NCBI GenBank assembly: GCA_903847195.1
Contig: CAINCZ010000112.1
Coordinates: 1 to 24,205, forward strand
Reading direction: 5' to 3'
DNA: 24,205 bases
DNA from: an uncultured Acidobacteriota bacterium
GTDB taxonomy: Bacteria; Acidobacteriota; Terriglobia; Terriglobales; CAINCZ01
Below, one piece after another: positions 1 through 7,207 of this stretch. Under the pieces are notes generated by a model that saw only the letters and a program-made list of their open reading frames with translations, was not told where the DNA came from and did no database searches. Within the stretch, counting starts at the first letter, position 1. The number at the start of each line of letters is the position of its first letter. A program made the position numbers and the translations under genes.

Positions 1-354
1 CGCACGGGCTGGGTGATCGATCAGCCGCGCGAACTGCTGCGCGCCTTCTGCTCCGACTATGTGGAGATGACACCGAGCGGGCGCGACGCCATCTGCTGCG
101 GCGGCGGCAGCGGCACCGTCTCGATGGACGAACTCATGCCCTACCGCACGCTCGTCGGCGGCCGCAAGAAGCTGGAGCAGATCCTGGCCACCGGCGCCAA
201 GTACGTCGTGGCACCCTGCGCCAACTGCAAGAAGCAGCTTCGCGAACTCATGCAGGAACACAAGACGGACGTACAGATCGTCGGATTGCACGACATTCTT
301 TATAAATCCATCATCTTTGCCGACGCTGACGGCCAGCAGAAGGAGGGCCAGTAG
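1..354 (+). CDS. CCG-domain iron-sulfur oxidoreductase subunit (HdrD/DsrK/HmcF-like), 5' truncated
   Basis: This is the C-terminal ~117 residues of an HdrD-like protein; the reading frame is open to base 1, so the start lies outside the window. The visible part holds one cysteine-rich CCG module: an ICCGGGSG stretch followed about 35 residues later by CANC. In HdrD, DsrK, HmcF and TmcB such modules bind the special [4Fe-4S] cluster used for disulfide chemistry or electron transfer on the cytoplasmic side. The next gene starts on the last base of its stop codon, so the two are translationally coupled. Together with the three genes that follow it forms a DsrMKJOP/Hmc-type membrane complex. Whether it acts on a disulfide, as DsrK does on DsrC trisulfide, or only relays electrons cannot be told from this fragment. 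Confidence 0.85.
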   Translation, partial: RTGWVIDQPRELLRAFCSDYVEMTPSGRDAICCGGGSGTVSMDELMPYRTLVGGRKKLEQILATGAKYVVAPCANCKKQLRELMQEHKTDVQIVGLHDILYKSIIFADADGQQKEGQ

Positions 355-1112
355 TGGACGCCTGGATCGAATTTGGCCGCGGCCCGCTCTTCCGCATCGC
401 CTTTGCGCTGATGCTCCTCGGGCTGCTGCGTCTGCTGTTTCTCACTCTCACGGGCATTGTCGAGGCCTATCGGCGCAGCCCGGACAAGATCATCAACTGG
501 CGCGAGGTGCGCCGCCAGACGTTTGCCTGGCTCATTCCCGCGGGACGGCTCTGGAACCAACGCGCAGGCTATAGCTCGCTATCATTCCTTTTCCATCTTG
601 GCCTGCTGCTCTCTCCCCTGTTCCTCGCTGCCCACGCCCTGCTATGGAAGCGCGCCGTCGGCTTCGCTTGGCCCTCGCTTCCCCTCTCCCTGGTGAACTG
701 GCTCACCTTGCTCGCGATCGTCACCGGCATCGGCCTGATACTCGCCCGCGCCCTCGACTCGCGCACCCGCACCTTGAGCCGCACACAGGACTACTTCTGG
801 CTGGTGCTGCTGATCGTTCCCTTTATCACGGGCTACATCTGCGTCAACGCCGCCATCAGTCCCCGCGCCTACGAGTGGTCGATGCTGATTCACGTTTATT
901 CGGCTGACCTCATCCTGCTGCTGGTGCCGTTCACGAAGCTGTCGCACTGCATCCTGTCGGTACTCTCGCAGGTGGTGACGGCCGTGGCATGGAAGTTCCC
1001 CGCCGGGGCCGGTGACCGCGTAGCCGCGACGCTGGGCTACGCCGACCGTCCCTCCTGGGTAAAAGAATCTCGCCTCACGCTGCCCGAGCAGGCGTCGGAG
1101 GTGAAGCCGTGA
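354..1112 (+). CDS. NarI/HmcE/DsrM-like membrane cytochrome b subunit
   Basis: This 252-residue protein has five predicted membrane segments, at roughly residues 12-37, 74-97, 113-133, 147-168 and 176-200. Histidines 81, 180 and 198 lie in or beside helices and are candidate heme b ligands, as in the NarI-like subunits DsrM, HmcE and TmcC. Such subunits exchange electrons between quinones and a CCG protein. The start is GTG, preceded by a strong AAGGAGG site, and shares one base with the stop of the CCG gene. The next gene overlaps its stop (GTGA). The gene order CCG then NarI-like is the reverse of dsrM-dsrK. The family is clear, but the electron donor or acceptor cannot be named. Confidence 0.82.
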   Translation: MDAWIEFGRGPLFRIAFALMLLGLLRLLFLTLTGIVEAYRRSPDKIINWREVRRQTFAWLIPAGRLWNQRAGYSSLSFLFHLGLLLSPLFLAAHALLWKRAVGFAWPSLPLSLVNWLTLLAIVTGIGLILARALDSRTRTLSRTQDYFWLVLLIVPFITGYICVNAAISPRAYEWSMLIHVYSADLILLLVPFTKLSHCILSVLSQVVTAVAWKFPAGAGDRVAATLGYADRPSWVKESRLTLPEQASEVKP

Positions 1113-1888
1113 AGATCGCCATCCTCACCGACACCACCAAGTGCAACAACTGCCACGAGTGCGTGGCCGCCTGCAAGCGGCAGAACAAACTCGACGCCGA
1201 CGTGCCCCGCCGCTGGAACCTCGATGACGGACTCTCGGCCAAGAACTGGACCTCCGTCGTTGAAGGCCCGCAACACACCTTCGCCCGCAAGCAGTGCCGC
1301 CACTGCCTGGAACCGGCCTGCGCCTCGGCGTGCCCGGTTGGCGCGCTGCAGAAGGCCGCCAACGGCGCGGTCATTTACGATGCCGACAAGTGCATGGGCT
1401 GCCGATACTGCATGATGGCGTGTCCATACGGCATCCCGCGCTACGAATGGCAGTCGGCGGTGCCCTACATTCGCAAGTGCACCTTCTGCTACGACCGTCT
1501 GCTCGCCGGGCAGCAACCGGCCTGCACCGAAGCGTGCCCTACCAAGGCAACCATCTTCGGTGACCGCGATCAACTCATCAAGGAAGCGCACCGCCGCATC
1601 GGCGACGCGCCCGGCAAGTATCTGAACCGGGTCTGGGGAGAGCAGGAAACGGGCGGCACCTCGGTGCTCTACGTTTCCAACACCAATCTCGGTTTCCTCA
1701 ACGAAGGACGCACACTCGGACCCGCACCGCTGCCCGCCACCACCGCTACGGCCATGCACGCCGTGCCCTTCACCTTCGCCGGTGTGGTCGCCGTCATGGG
1801 CGGCATCAGTTGGATGATCGACCGCCGCATGAAACTCGAACGCAGCCCCGAGAAGGACGCCCAGGGCGAGGAGAAGAGCCATGAATAG
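1109..1888 (+). CDS. Four-cluster ferredoxin-like subunit (DsrO/HmcB/HybA-like) with C-terminal membrane anchor
   Basis: The 259-residue protein has four cysteine clusters typical of the DsrO/NrfC/HybA family. They are CNNCHECVAAC near residues 12-22, CRHCLEPACASACP, CMGCRYCMMACP, and CTFC followed by CTEACP, enough for four [4Fe-4S] centres that relay electrons to or from an NrfD-type partner. A hydrophobic segment near residues 212-236 looks like a C-terminal anchor, as in HybA and HmcB. Unlike DsrO it has no Tat signal: the first cluster begins at residue 12. The GTG start is fixed by a GGAGG site seven bases upstream, so the missing signal is not a mis-called start. It overlaps the cytochrome b gene by four bases and the NrfD gene by eight. 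Confidence 0.87.
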   Translation: MKIAILTDTTKCNNCHECVAACKRQNKLDADVPRRWNLDDGLSAKNWTSVVEGPQHTFARKQCRHCLEPACASACPVGALQKAANGAVIYDADKCMGCRYCMMACPYGIPRYEWQSAVPYIRKCTFCYDRLLAGQQPACTEACPTKATIFGDRDQLIKEAHRRIGDAPGKYLNRVWGEQETGGTSVLYVSNTNLGFLNEGRTLGPAPLPATTATAMHAVPFTFAGVVAVMGGISWMIDRRMKLERSPEKDAQGEEKSHE

Positions 1889-3746
1889 GGCACGCCGCCT
1901 CAAGCTGATTCTCTGGACGCTGCTCGGCTTGGGCGCCTCCGCCGCCGTCCTTCGCCTTCTGTTCGGCATGGGCGCCACCACCAATCTCTCCGACGCCATC
2001 CCATGGGGCCTCTGGATCGGCTTCGACCTAAGCGCAGTCGCCATGGCCGCCGGTGGATTTGTGCTGGCTGCGACGGTTTATATCTTCCGGCTCGAGCGCT
2101 TCCACCACGTCGTGCGGCTCAGCGTCTTGGCCTCTTTCCTCACCTACGCCGCATTCAGCACCGTGCTGTTTTTTGAGATCGGCCTGCCTTGGAACATCTG
2201 GCACATGATCGTCTACTGGAACCCGCACTCGCCGCTGTTTGAAGTGGGCTGGTGCGTAATGGTCTATTCGGCGGTTCTGGCGCTGGAGTTTCTCCCCGTT
2301 CCCGCCGAGGAATATCCGCTGCTGCGCCGTATCCGCACCGGCCTGATCAAGGCGCGGCTGCCCCTCGTCATTATCGGCATCGCCCTCTCCACCTTGCATC
2401 AGTCGTCATTGGGCTCGCTGTTCCTGATCATGCCGTACCGGGTGCATCCGCTCTGGTACTCACCCATATTGCCGCTGCTGTTTTTGGTCTCCGCGATTGC
2501 ACTCGGCTTGTCCATGGTGATCGTAGGCAGTCTCCTAACCTGCTACCTCTACCGCCGCCAGTCGGACTCCCCCACACTCTCATCGCTCGGCAGCGCCAGC
2601 CGCTGGGTGCTGCTGATCTATGCGGTATTGCGACTCGCCGACATCCTCGTCCGCGGCCAGGCAGCACAGATCGCAGCAGCAGACTGGCACTCCTTCCTGT
2701 TTTTGCTTGAACTGCTCCTGATGGCGATTCTACCCATCGTTCTATTCTCCATCGGGAGCATTCGCCGCAACTCCGCTGGACAGTGGTTGGCCGCCGTCAG
2801 CATCCTGCTCGGCACCATGCTGAACCGCTTCAACGTTGGTGGCATAGCTCACCTGCGCCCAGACGGTTACTTCTATTTCCCTTCCTGGGTGGAGATCGCC
2901 ATCACCCTCGGCGTGATTGCTGCCGCGACTCTGGCCTTCCTGTTCATGGTCGAGCGCTTCAAGGTCTGGGAAGAGCGGCCCGCCGATCCCGACGCCGAAC
3001 CGCTTAAATTGCCCGAGTTCGATCCGGTCTCCAGCACCTGGCTCGGCGTTCCCGGCGTCGCGGCCCGAACGGTCTACTCGCTCGGATTTGTGCTGGCCGC
3101 AGCCCTTGGCTTTGCCTTCTTCCACGCGGAAGCAGCGGCGGTACGCGGCGTCGATCCAACGCCCGTGCAGCAGGCACGCGGCAGCCGCGAAATCCTGTTC
3201 ATCGACGGCAACCGCGACGGCTTCGGCGTCAGCTTTAAGCACGCGGAGCACGAGAAGCGCGAAGGCGACAAGCAGTCGTGCCTGAAGTGCCACCACATGA
3301 ACATCCCGCGCGACCAGAACTCCACCTGCGCGCGTTGCCACAGCGACCAGTACCTGGCAGTGGACGCCTTCCGCCACGACTGGCACGCATCGTCCACCGG
3401 AGGCCGCGTCGGCTGCTATCAGTGCCACGCACCCGGACAGGTGCGCTCGGCCGCAACCGCCGCCCGCTGCGACAAGTGCCACAAAGACTTAGTCCCCAGC
3501 GGCGCGCTCATCGCTATCAAGAAATACCAGGCCCCGGCCTACACCGAGGCCATGCACCACATGTGCCTGAGCTGTCATGTGGAGAAGGCGAAAGAAAAGA
3601 ACAAGCCGGAGATGACCCGCTGCGACTGGTGCCACAAGGAACGCCGCGACGTCATCGACGCCCGCGACATATCCCTGCTCAAGAAGGGCCTGATGGGGCA
3701 GGATGTCGTGATGCCACCGGTGCTATCGCCGCAACTGAAGAACTAG
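1881..3746 (+). CDS. NrfD/DsrP-like membrane protein fused to a hexaheme cytochrome c
   Basis: This 621-residue fusion begins with an NrfD/PsrC-type membrane domain (about residues 1-370) with many hydrophobic helices. A further helix follows near residues 392-415, and then a soluble tail with six CXXCH heme c motifs: CLKCH, CARCH, CYQCH, CDKCH, CLSCH and CDWCH. An FKHAEH motif ahead of the first heme resembles the distal-ligand pattern of class III cytochromes c3. NrfD domains exchange electrons with the quinone pool, and the heme tail should sit outside the cytoplasmic membrane. In DsrMKJOP and Hmc complexes the NrfD and cytochrome subunits are separate proteins, so this fusion is uncommon. 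The ATG overlaps the previous gene by eight bases, with an AGGAG site upstream. It is the last gene of its operon; a palindrome lies 30 bases downstream. Confidence 0.88.
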   Translation: MNRARRLKLILWTLLGLGASAAVLRLLFGMGATTNLSDAIPWGLWIGFDLSAVAMAAGGFVLAATVYIFRLERFHHVVRLSVLASFLTYAAFSTVLFFEIGLPWNIWHMIVYWNPHSPLFEVGWCVMVYSAVLALEFLPVPAEEYPLLRRIRTGLIKARLPLVIIGIALSTLHQSSLGSLFLIMPYRVHPLWYSPILPLLFLVSAIALGLSMVIVGSLLTCYLYRRQSDSPTLSSLGSASRWVLLIYAVLRLADILVRGQAAQIAAADWHSFLFLLELLLMAILPIVLFSIGSIRRNSAGQWLAAVSILLGTMLNRFNVGGIAHLRPDGYFYFPSWVEIAITLGVIAAATLAFLFMVERFKVWEERPADPDAEPLKLPEFDPVSSTWLGVPGVAARTVYSLGFVLAAALGFAFFHAEAAAVRGVDPTPVQQARGSREILFIDGNRDGFGVSFKHAEHEKREGDKQSCLKCHHMNIPRDQNSTCARCHSDQYLAVDAFRHDWHASSTGGRVGCYQCHAPGQVRSAATAARCDKCHKDLVPSGALIAIKKYQAPAYTEAMHHMCLSCHVEKAKEKNKPEMTRCDWCHKERRDVIDARDISLLKKGLMGQDVVMPPVLSPQLKN

Positions 3747-3775
3747 CAGAATTGAAGTATCACGATGAATTAGTG

Positions 3776-3815
3776 CCCCACCTTAACGCCCGTTCCTGCG
3801 GGCGCTAAGGTGGGG
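3776..3815. repeat. Gene-end palindrome, copy 1
   Basis: There is a 17-base arm at 3776-3792 and its partner at 3799-3815, with one mismatched pair and a six-base loop. It starts CCCCA and carries GCTAA in its right arm, like the copies at 4376 and 21427. No T-run follows on either strand, so it is not a classical Rho-independent terminator. It could stabilise the mRNA 3' end of the NrfD-cytochrome gene or belong to a REP-like family. Confidence 0.75.
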
Positions 3816-3902
3816 ATATTGACTCGCGCGTCAGCAGCCCTGGACAGATGGCCCGCGTAATCCCGCCGTCGCCTTGCGCAGGGTATGAATCCACTCGGCA
3901 CT

Positions 3903-3931
3903 TGTCATCCCGAGCGCAGCGAGGGATCTGC
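3903..3931. repeat. Dispersed intergenic element with core ATCCCGAGCG...GAGGGATCT
   Basis: The bases TGTCATCCCGAGCG, CAGCG and AGGGATCTGC match a short element that I recall as scattered widely through Acidobacteriota and some other genomes. Its spurious reverse translation contains SRSLAALGMT. ATCCC and GGGAT at its ends form a partial inverted repeat. Only one copy is visible here, directly after the small gene that ends at 3941. The element assignment rests on memory, not on a search. Confidence 0.6.
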
Positions 3932-3940
3932 TTCTCGCCT

Positions 3941-4330
3941 TTAGCTCTTCCCCACAATCAAATCGTTCTTCCACAGCGCGAGCACGATATCCATCTGGCT
4001 GCTGTGCTTCGTCCCATCGCCGTCCGTCACCGCCTGCCACAGATCACTCCTCGACCAGGGACGCGCTGCTTCGATCAACAAAGCCACCGCCCGCGCCGCA
4101 TAAGTCTTCTTGTCTTTCGCATCCGTGTACTCGCCGGCGGGAATCCCCTTGACCAGTCCCGCTTCGCAGAGCCCCAGAAATGCCGTGCGCGGCGAAGCCA
4201 ACTGCTGCGCCACAGGACTGGTGGCGTACAGCTTCTCCATCGCGCGGTCCCAGCTTTTTGCCGGCGTCATATTTGCCGCCACTGCTTGCCGGGCCGCAAT
4301 CAGCGCCGCTTCACCGTATCGATTTGCCAT
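3941..4330 (-). CDS. Small conserved hypothetical protein (possibly DUF6979-like)
   Basis: The 129-residue soluble protein begins MANRYGEAAL and contains AFLGLCEAGLVKGIPAG. It has no membrane segment, signal peptide or metal-binding cysteine cluster, and is rich in alanine and predicted helices. The start has a good GGGAG site a few bases upstream. The wording of the N-terminus and the FLGLCEEGLVKGI-like stretch recall DUF6979 proteins of unknown function, but I cannot confirm this. It lies 73 bases downstream of dsrN on the same strand, separated from it by a palindrome, so it may be read through from the dsr cluster or be independent. I assign no function. Confidence 0.7.
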   Translation of the reverse strand: MANRYGEAALIAARQAVAANMTPAKSWDRAMEKLYATSPVAQQLASPRTAFLGLCEAGLVKGIPAGEYTDAKDKKTYAARAVALLIEAARPWSRSDLWQAVTDGDGTKHSSQMDIVLALWKNDLIVGKS

Positions 4331-4375
4331 TTTTCTCCCTCATGCTACAGACTACGCCCCTATGACAGTCTGGTG

Positions 4376-4413
4376 CCCCAGGTTCGCGCCGCGCCTTTCG
4401 GCGCTAACCTGGG
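4376..4413. repeat. Gene-end palindrome, copy 2, overlapping the dsrN stop codon
   Basis: There are fifteen-base arms at 4377-4391 and 4399-4413 with one mismatch and a seven-base loop. The arm read on the minus strand gives CCCAGGTTAG, and its TAG is the stop codon of dsrN (4404-4406). The element therefore encodes the last residues of DsrN and ends its frame. No T-run is present. Confidence 0.78.
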
Positions 4414-5810
4414 TTCTCGCCTCTCCGCGCGCGCGCCGCCCGGATCATCCCCGCCACAAACTCCGGCGTCGCCAGCGCATGAATATGGGTGTAGCTCGCC
4501 CACACGCGATGCGCCACCACGGCGTCGCGTCCGCCACCGCAGCCTGTGCCGCGCTTCACCGCACAGGCTGTCAAGGGCGACGTCCCAGCAGTAACAATCT
4601 TCGAGTAATGGAACTCGTGCCCGCGCAGTCGCGTTCCCGGCACATAAAACGGATTCGCCATATCCACCTCGATTTCGCAATACCCGTGTCCCTGCGGACG
4701 CTCCGACATCTCCACCCCAAACGGCAGCACTCCTGCCATCGGATGTGTAGTTCCCTGCCACCGGATAAACTCCGAGAGCAGCATCAGCCCGCCGCACTCG
4801 GCATAGATCGGCAGGCCTGCCTCGGCTGCTCCCCGCAGCGCGCTCAGAAATGCCATATTTGCCGCCAGTCGCGCCGCGTGCGTCTCCGGAAATCCGCCGC
4901 CGATGTAAAGCGCATCGAGTCCTTCCGGCAACGCCGATGCGGTCAGCGCCGATAGTTCCACCACCCGCGCCCCGCTCCGCTTCAGCAATTCAAGATTCTC
5001 CGCGTAATAGAAATTGAACGCCGAGTCACGCACCACGCCAATCGTCAGTCCGCGCCCGTCTGGCAGCACCATCGACTGCTCCATGCACTCTCCCGGCACT
5101 CGCCCAGCCGACTGCGCAATCTCCAGCACTTTGTCCAGATCGATGTGTCCGGCAACCTCCAACAGGCTGGCGGTCAGCGCTGCGCGATCTTCGTCCTCGC
5201 CATGCTCTTCCGGCGTCACCAGCCCTAAATGCCGCATCGGCACCGGACCATTAGCTTCCAGCCTCGGCACGACGCCCACCACCGGGATGCCACATGTCTC
5301 TTCGATTGCGGCACGCAGCACGCTCTCGTGCCGCTTGCTGCTGACGCGGTTCAGCACCACGGCGGCTACGCGCAACTCCGGATCCATGCGCTGGCAGCCG
5401 AGCACCGGTGCCGCCGCCGTGCGCGTCACCTTTTCGGCATTAACAACCAGCAGCACCGGCAGGCCGAGCAACTTCGCCAGTTCCGCCGTACTATGCGTGC
5501 CGCGCGTGTCAAAGCCATCGAAAAGGCCGCGGTTGCCCTCGACCAGGTTCAAACCATCCACTAATGCATGATTGAGAAACGAGCGGCGAACGACGTCGCT
5601 GCCCATGAGGTAGGTGTCAAGATTACGAGCCGCGGAACCCGAGGCCCAACCGAGCCAGGCGGCATCGATGTAGTCGGGCCCTTTCTTAAACGCCTGCACC
5701 GCCACGCCGCGCTGCCGCAGCGCCTGGAGGATGGCAAGCGAGACCACGGTCTTGCCCGCGTCGCCCGACAGACCTGCTACGGCGATCCGGGGCGGCAAGA
5801 CGGCGGCCAC
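4404..5810 (-). CDS. dsrN: DsrN, CbiA-type siroheme amidase
   Basis: The protein (468 residues from the GTG at 5810) is of the cobyrinate a,c-diamide synthase (CbiA) family. An N-terminal ATP-binding domain with P-loop GLSGDAGKT lies near residues 13-21, and a C-terminal class I glutamine amidotransferase domain carries the nucleophile Cys in YAECGGLML. In dsr clusters this family is DsrN, which uses glutamine and ATP to amidate siroheme for DsrAB. A general cobalamin role for CbiA is the alternative, but the position directly after dsrD and near a siroheme methyltransferase favours DsrN. The GTG lies nine bases after the dsrD stop with a GGGCTGAGG site; a longer frame would run back through dsrD. 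The last residues and the stop lie inside a palindrome. Confidence 0.9.
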   Translation of the reverse strand: MAAVLPPRIAVAGLSGDAGKTVVSLAILQALRQRGVAVQAFKKGPDYIDAAWLGWASGSAARNLDTYLMGSDVVRRSFLNHALVDGLNLVEGNRGLFDGFDTRGTHSTAELAKLLGLPVLLVVNAEKVTRTAAAPVLGCQRMDPELRVAAVVLNRVSSKRHESVLRAAIEETCGIPVVGVVPRLEANGPVPMRHLGLVTPEEHGEDEDRAALTASLLEVAGHIDLDKVLEIAQSAGRVPGECMEQSMVLPDGRGLTIGVVRDSAFNFYYAENLELLKRSGARVVELSALTASALPEGLDALYIGGGFPETHAARLAANMAFLSALRGAAEAGLPIYAECGGLMLLSEFIRWQGTTHPMAGVLPFGVEMSERPQGHGYCEIEVDMANPFYVPGTRLRGHEFHYSKIVTAGTSPLTACAVKRGTGCGGGRDAVVAHRVWASYTHIHALATPEFVAGMIRAARARRGENPG

Positions 5811-5818
5811 GATGCGCC

Positions 5819-6067
5819 TCAGCCCTGCGGCTTCGTCGGAGGCAGTTGAATGTAGGAGCCGCCCAGGTAGCTGTATACGCAGCGTTCCGAATCGATCAGG
5901 ATGCGGATGGCCTTCTTGCAAACATCCCGGTTGCAGGACTCTTCGCCGAACTTGGCGGTCATGGCCTTCATCACATCGGCCGGCTTCAGGTTCTTCTTGC
6001 CCTCGCACTCGGCAATCAGCTTGTACATCTCTTCGGCAATCTGTTCCACCGTTACCGCATCAGCCAT
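5819..6067 (-). CDS. dsrD: DsrD, winged-helix activator of DsrAB
   Basis: This 82-residue soluble protein fits DsrD in size, position and its C-terminal half, where a helix (CKKAIRILIDSERC) leads into a beta wing (VYSYLGGSYIQL). DsrD has a winged-helix fold and is known to activate DsrAB allosterically in sulfite reducers. It is typical of reductive-type dsr loci and absent from most sulfur oxidisers, so it is the best single indicator of direction in this window. The ATG is preceded by GAAGGGA at about ten bases. The protein has three cysteines in its middle region (residues ~44-63), which may be incidental. dsrN follows after eight bases. Confidence 0.85.
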   Translation of the reverse strand: MADAVTVEQIAEEMYKLIAECEGKKNLKPADVMKAMTAKFGEESCNRDVCKKAIRILIDSERCVYSYLGGSYIQLPPTKPQG

Positions 6068-6102
6068 CGCTATCAGTCCCTTCTCGGCTTAACACTTCAG
6101 CG

Positions 6103-6918
6103 CTACACCACGATTGTACTGCTTGCGCCTTCGGATATATCCGGCATACGCTCGTCCGATTGCAACGAATGCCAGCCACAGAACTCACCCAGGCGCCCGT
6201 GCAGCCTGACCACCTCGCCGACCACCAGCGTCGCCGGCGGCTTGATCTGCTCTTCCTGCGTGCGCAAGGCGATCTCGCGCAAGGTCGCAACCACCACGCG
6301 CTGGGTCGGCCAGAAGGCAGTTTGGATCACTGCCGCCGGCGTATCCGCCGCGCGACCGGCCGCCATCAGGCTCTGCGCAATGCGCTCCACATTGTGCACG
6401 CCCATCAGAAACACCACGGTATCCATGCGCGCCAGCGCCACCCAATCCGTGCGGTCCGGCCCGCCATTGGCGGCGTGCCCCGTCACGATAGCCAGCGACG
6501 ACGCCATGTCGCGGTGCGTGACCGGAATCCCCGCGCTGAGAGGCGCAGACAGCGCCGAGCACACCCCGGGAATTACCGTGAAGGGGATGCCGTGCGACGT
6601 CAGGTACTCGGCCTCTTCTCCGCCTCGTCCAAAAACGAACGGATCGCCGCCCTTCAACCGCACTACCATCTTGCCTTCGGCGGCCTTGCGCACCAGCATT
6701 TCGTTGATTTCGTCCTGCAACGAATGATGGCACCCGAGCGGCTTGCCCATGTAGATGAGTTCCGCGTCGGGACGCGCCATGGCCAGCACCGCTTCCTGAA
6801 TCAACCGGTCGTGGACGATGACATCGGCGCTGCGAATCAACTCCGCCGCCTTCAGCGTCAGCAGGTCCGGGTGCCCGGGACCAGCTCCGACCAGATACAC
6901 TGTTCCACTACAATTCAT
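6103..6918 (-). CDS. cobA: Uroporphyrinogen-III C-methyltransferase (SUMT) for siroheme
   Basis: The enzyme transfers two methyl groups from S-adenosylmethionine to uroporphyrinogen III, giving precorrin-2, the precursor of siroheme. Visible family motifs are VYLVGAGPGHPDLLTLKAAE at the N-terminus, VRLKGGDPFVFGRGGEE, the IPGV loop and VTHRD. At 271 residues it matches single-domain SUMT; there is no CysG dehydrogenase/chelatase half. The start at 6918 is chosen because the family begins just before VYLVGAGPG; an ATG nine codons upstream (6945) is possible, and neither has a strong ribosome site. It lies between the small membrane protein gene and dsrD on the same strand, so siroheme supply is likely co-expressed with sulfite reductase. 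Confidence 0.9.
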   Translation of the reverse strand: MNCSGTVYLVGAGPGHPDLLTLKAAELIRSADVIVHDRLIQEAVLAMARPDAELIYMGKPLGCHHSLQDEINEMLVRKAAEGKMVVRLKGGDPFVFGRGGEEAEYLTSHGIPFTVIPGVCSALSAPLSAGIPVTHRDMASSLAIVTGHAANGGPDRTDWVALARMDTVVFLMGVHNVERIAQSLMAAGRAADTPAAVIQTAFWPTQRVVVATLREIALRTQEEQIKPPATLVVGEVVRLHGRLGEFCGWHSLQSDERMPDISEGASSTIVV

Positions 6919-6963
6919 GAGAGAACCTACTACCGACAAATTCATTCGTGCACAGTGGAGCGC

Positions 6964-6994
6964 CCGCGCGGCAATCGATGGGATTGCCGCGCGG
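6964..6994. repeat. Perfect 13-bp stem hairpin between the small membrane protein and SUMT genes
   Basis: The arms at 6964-6976 and 6982-6994 are perfectly complementary (CCGCGCGGCAATC) around a five-base loop. In the minus-strand transcript the hairpin sits just after the 57-residue protein gene and before the methyltransferase gene. No T-run follows, so it is more likely a processing or stability element, or a weak terminator that lowers expression of cobA-dsrD-dsrN. Confidence 0.7.
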
Positions 6995-7030
6995 CTAACT
7001 CATGGCACAGTTCAGCGAAGCACGCCCCGC

Positions 7031-7204
7031 CTAAATCACTCGGCTGATAATAACCAGCACAACCAGCAATATGAGACCAGTTACAAAAGTATAACCGATC
7101 AACTTCTTCTCAATCGGAAGCAGCGGTTCGTACTCCTGCTCCATCTTCTTCAGCTCTGCCACCAACCCAACGGGCTTGGCGGCAGTTGCGGTTGTCTCTG
7201 CCAT
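7031..7204 (-). CDS. 57-residue single-pass membrane protein
   Basis: This short frame begins with ATG three bases after the stop of the YeiH-type transporter gene and encodes 57 residues. The N-terminal half is hydrophilic and charged (ELKKMEQEYEPLLPIEKK). The C-terminal half is one hydrophobic helix (about residues 37-54) ending in SRVI. That layout suggests a small inner-membrane protein with its N-terminus in the cytoplasm. The close spacing to the transporter suggests a small accessory subunit, but I recognise no family. A strong hairpin lies about 40 bases after its stop. Confidence 0.72.
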   Translation of the reverse strand: MAETTATAAKPVGLVAELKKMEQEYEPLLPIEKKLIGYTFVTGLILLVVLVIISRVI

Positions 7205-7207
7205 ATA

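Noticed and set aside
3776..3815. The first palindrome as a Rho-independent terminator
   Set aside because: No T-run follows the stem on either strand, so it is listed as a repeat.
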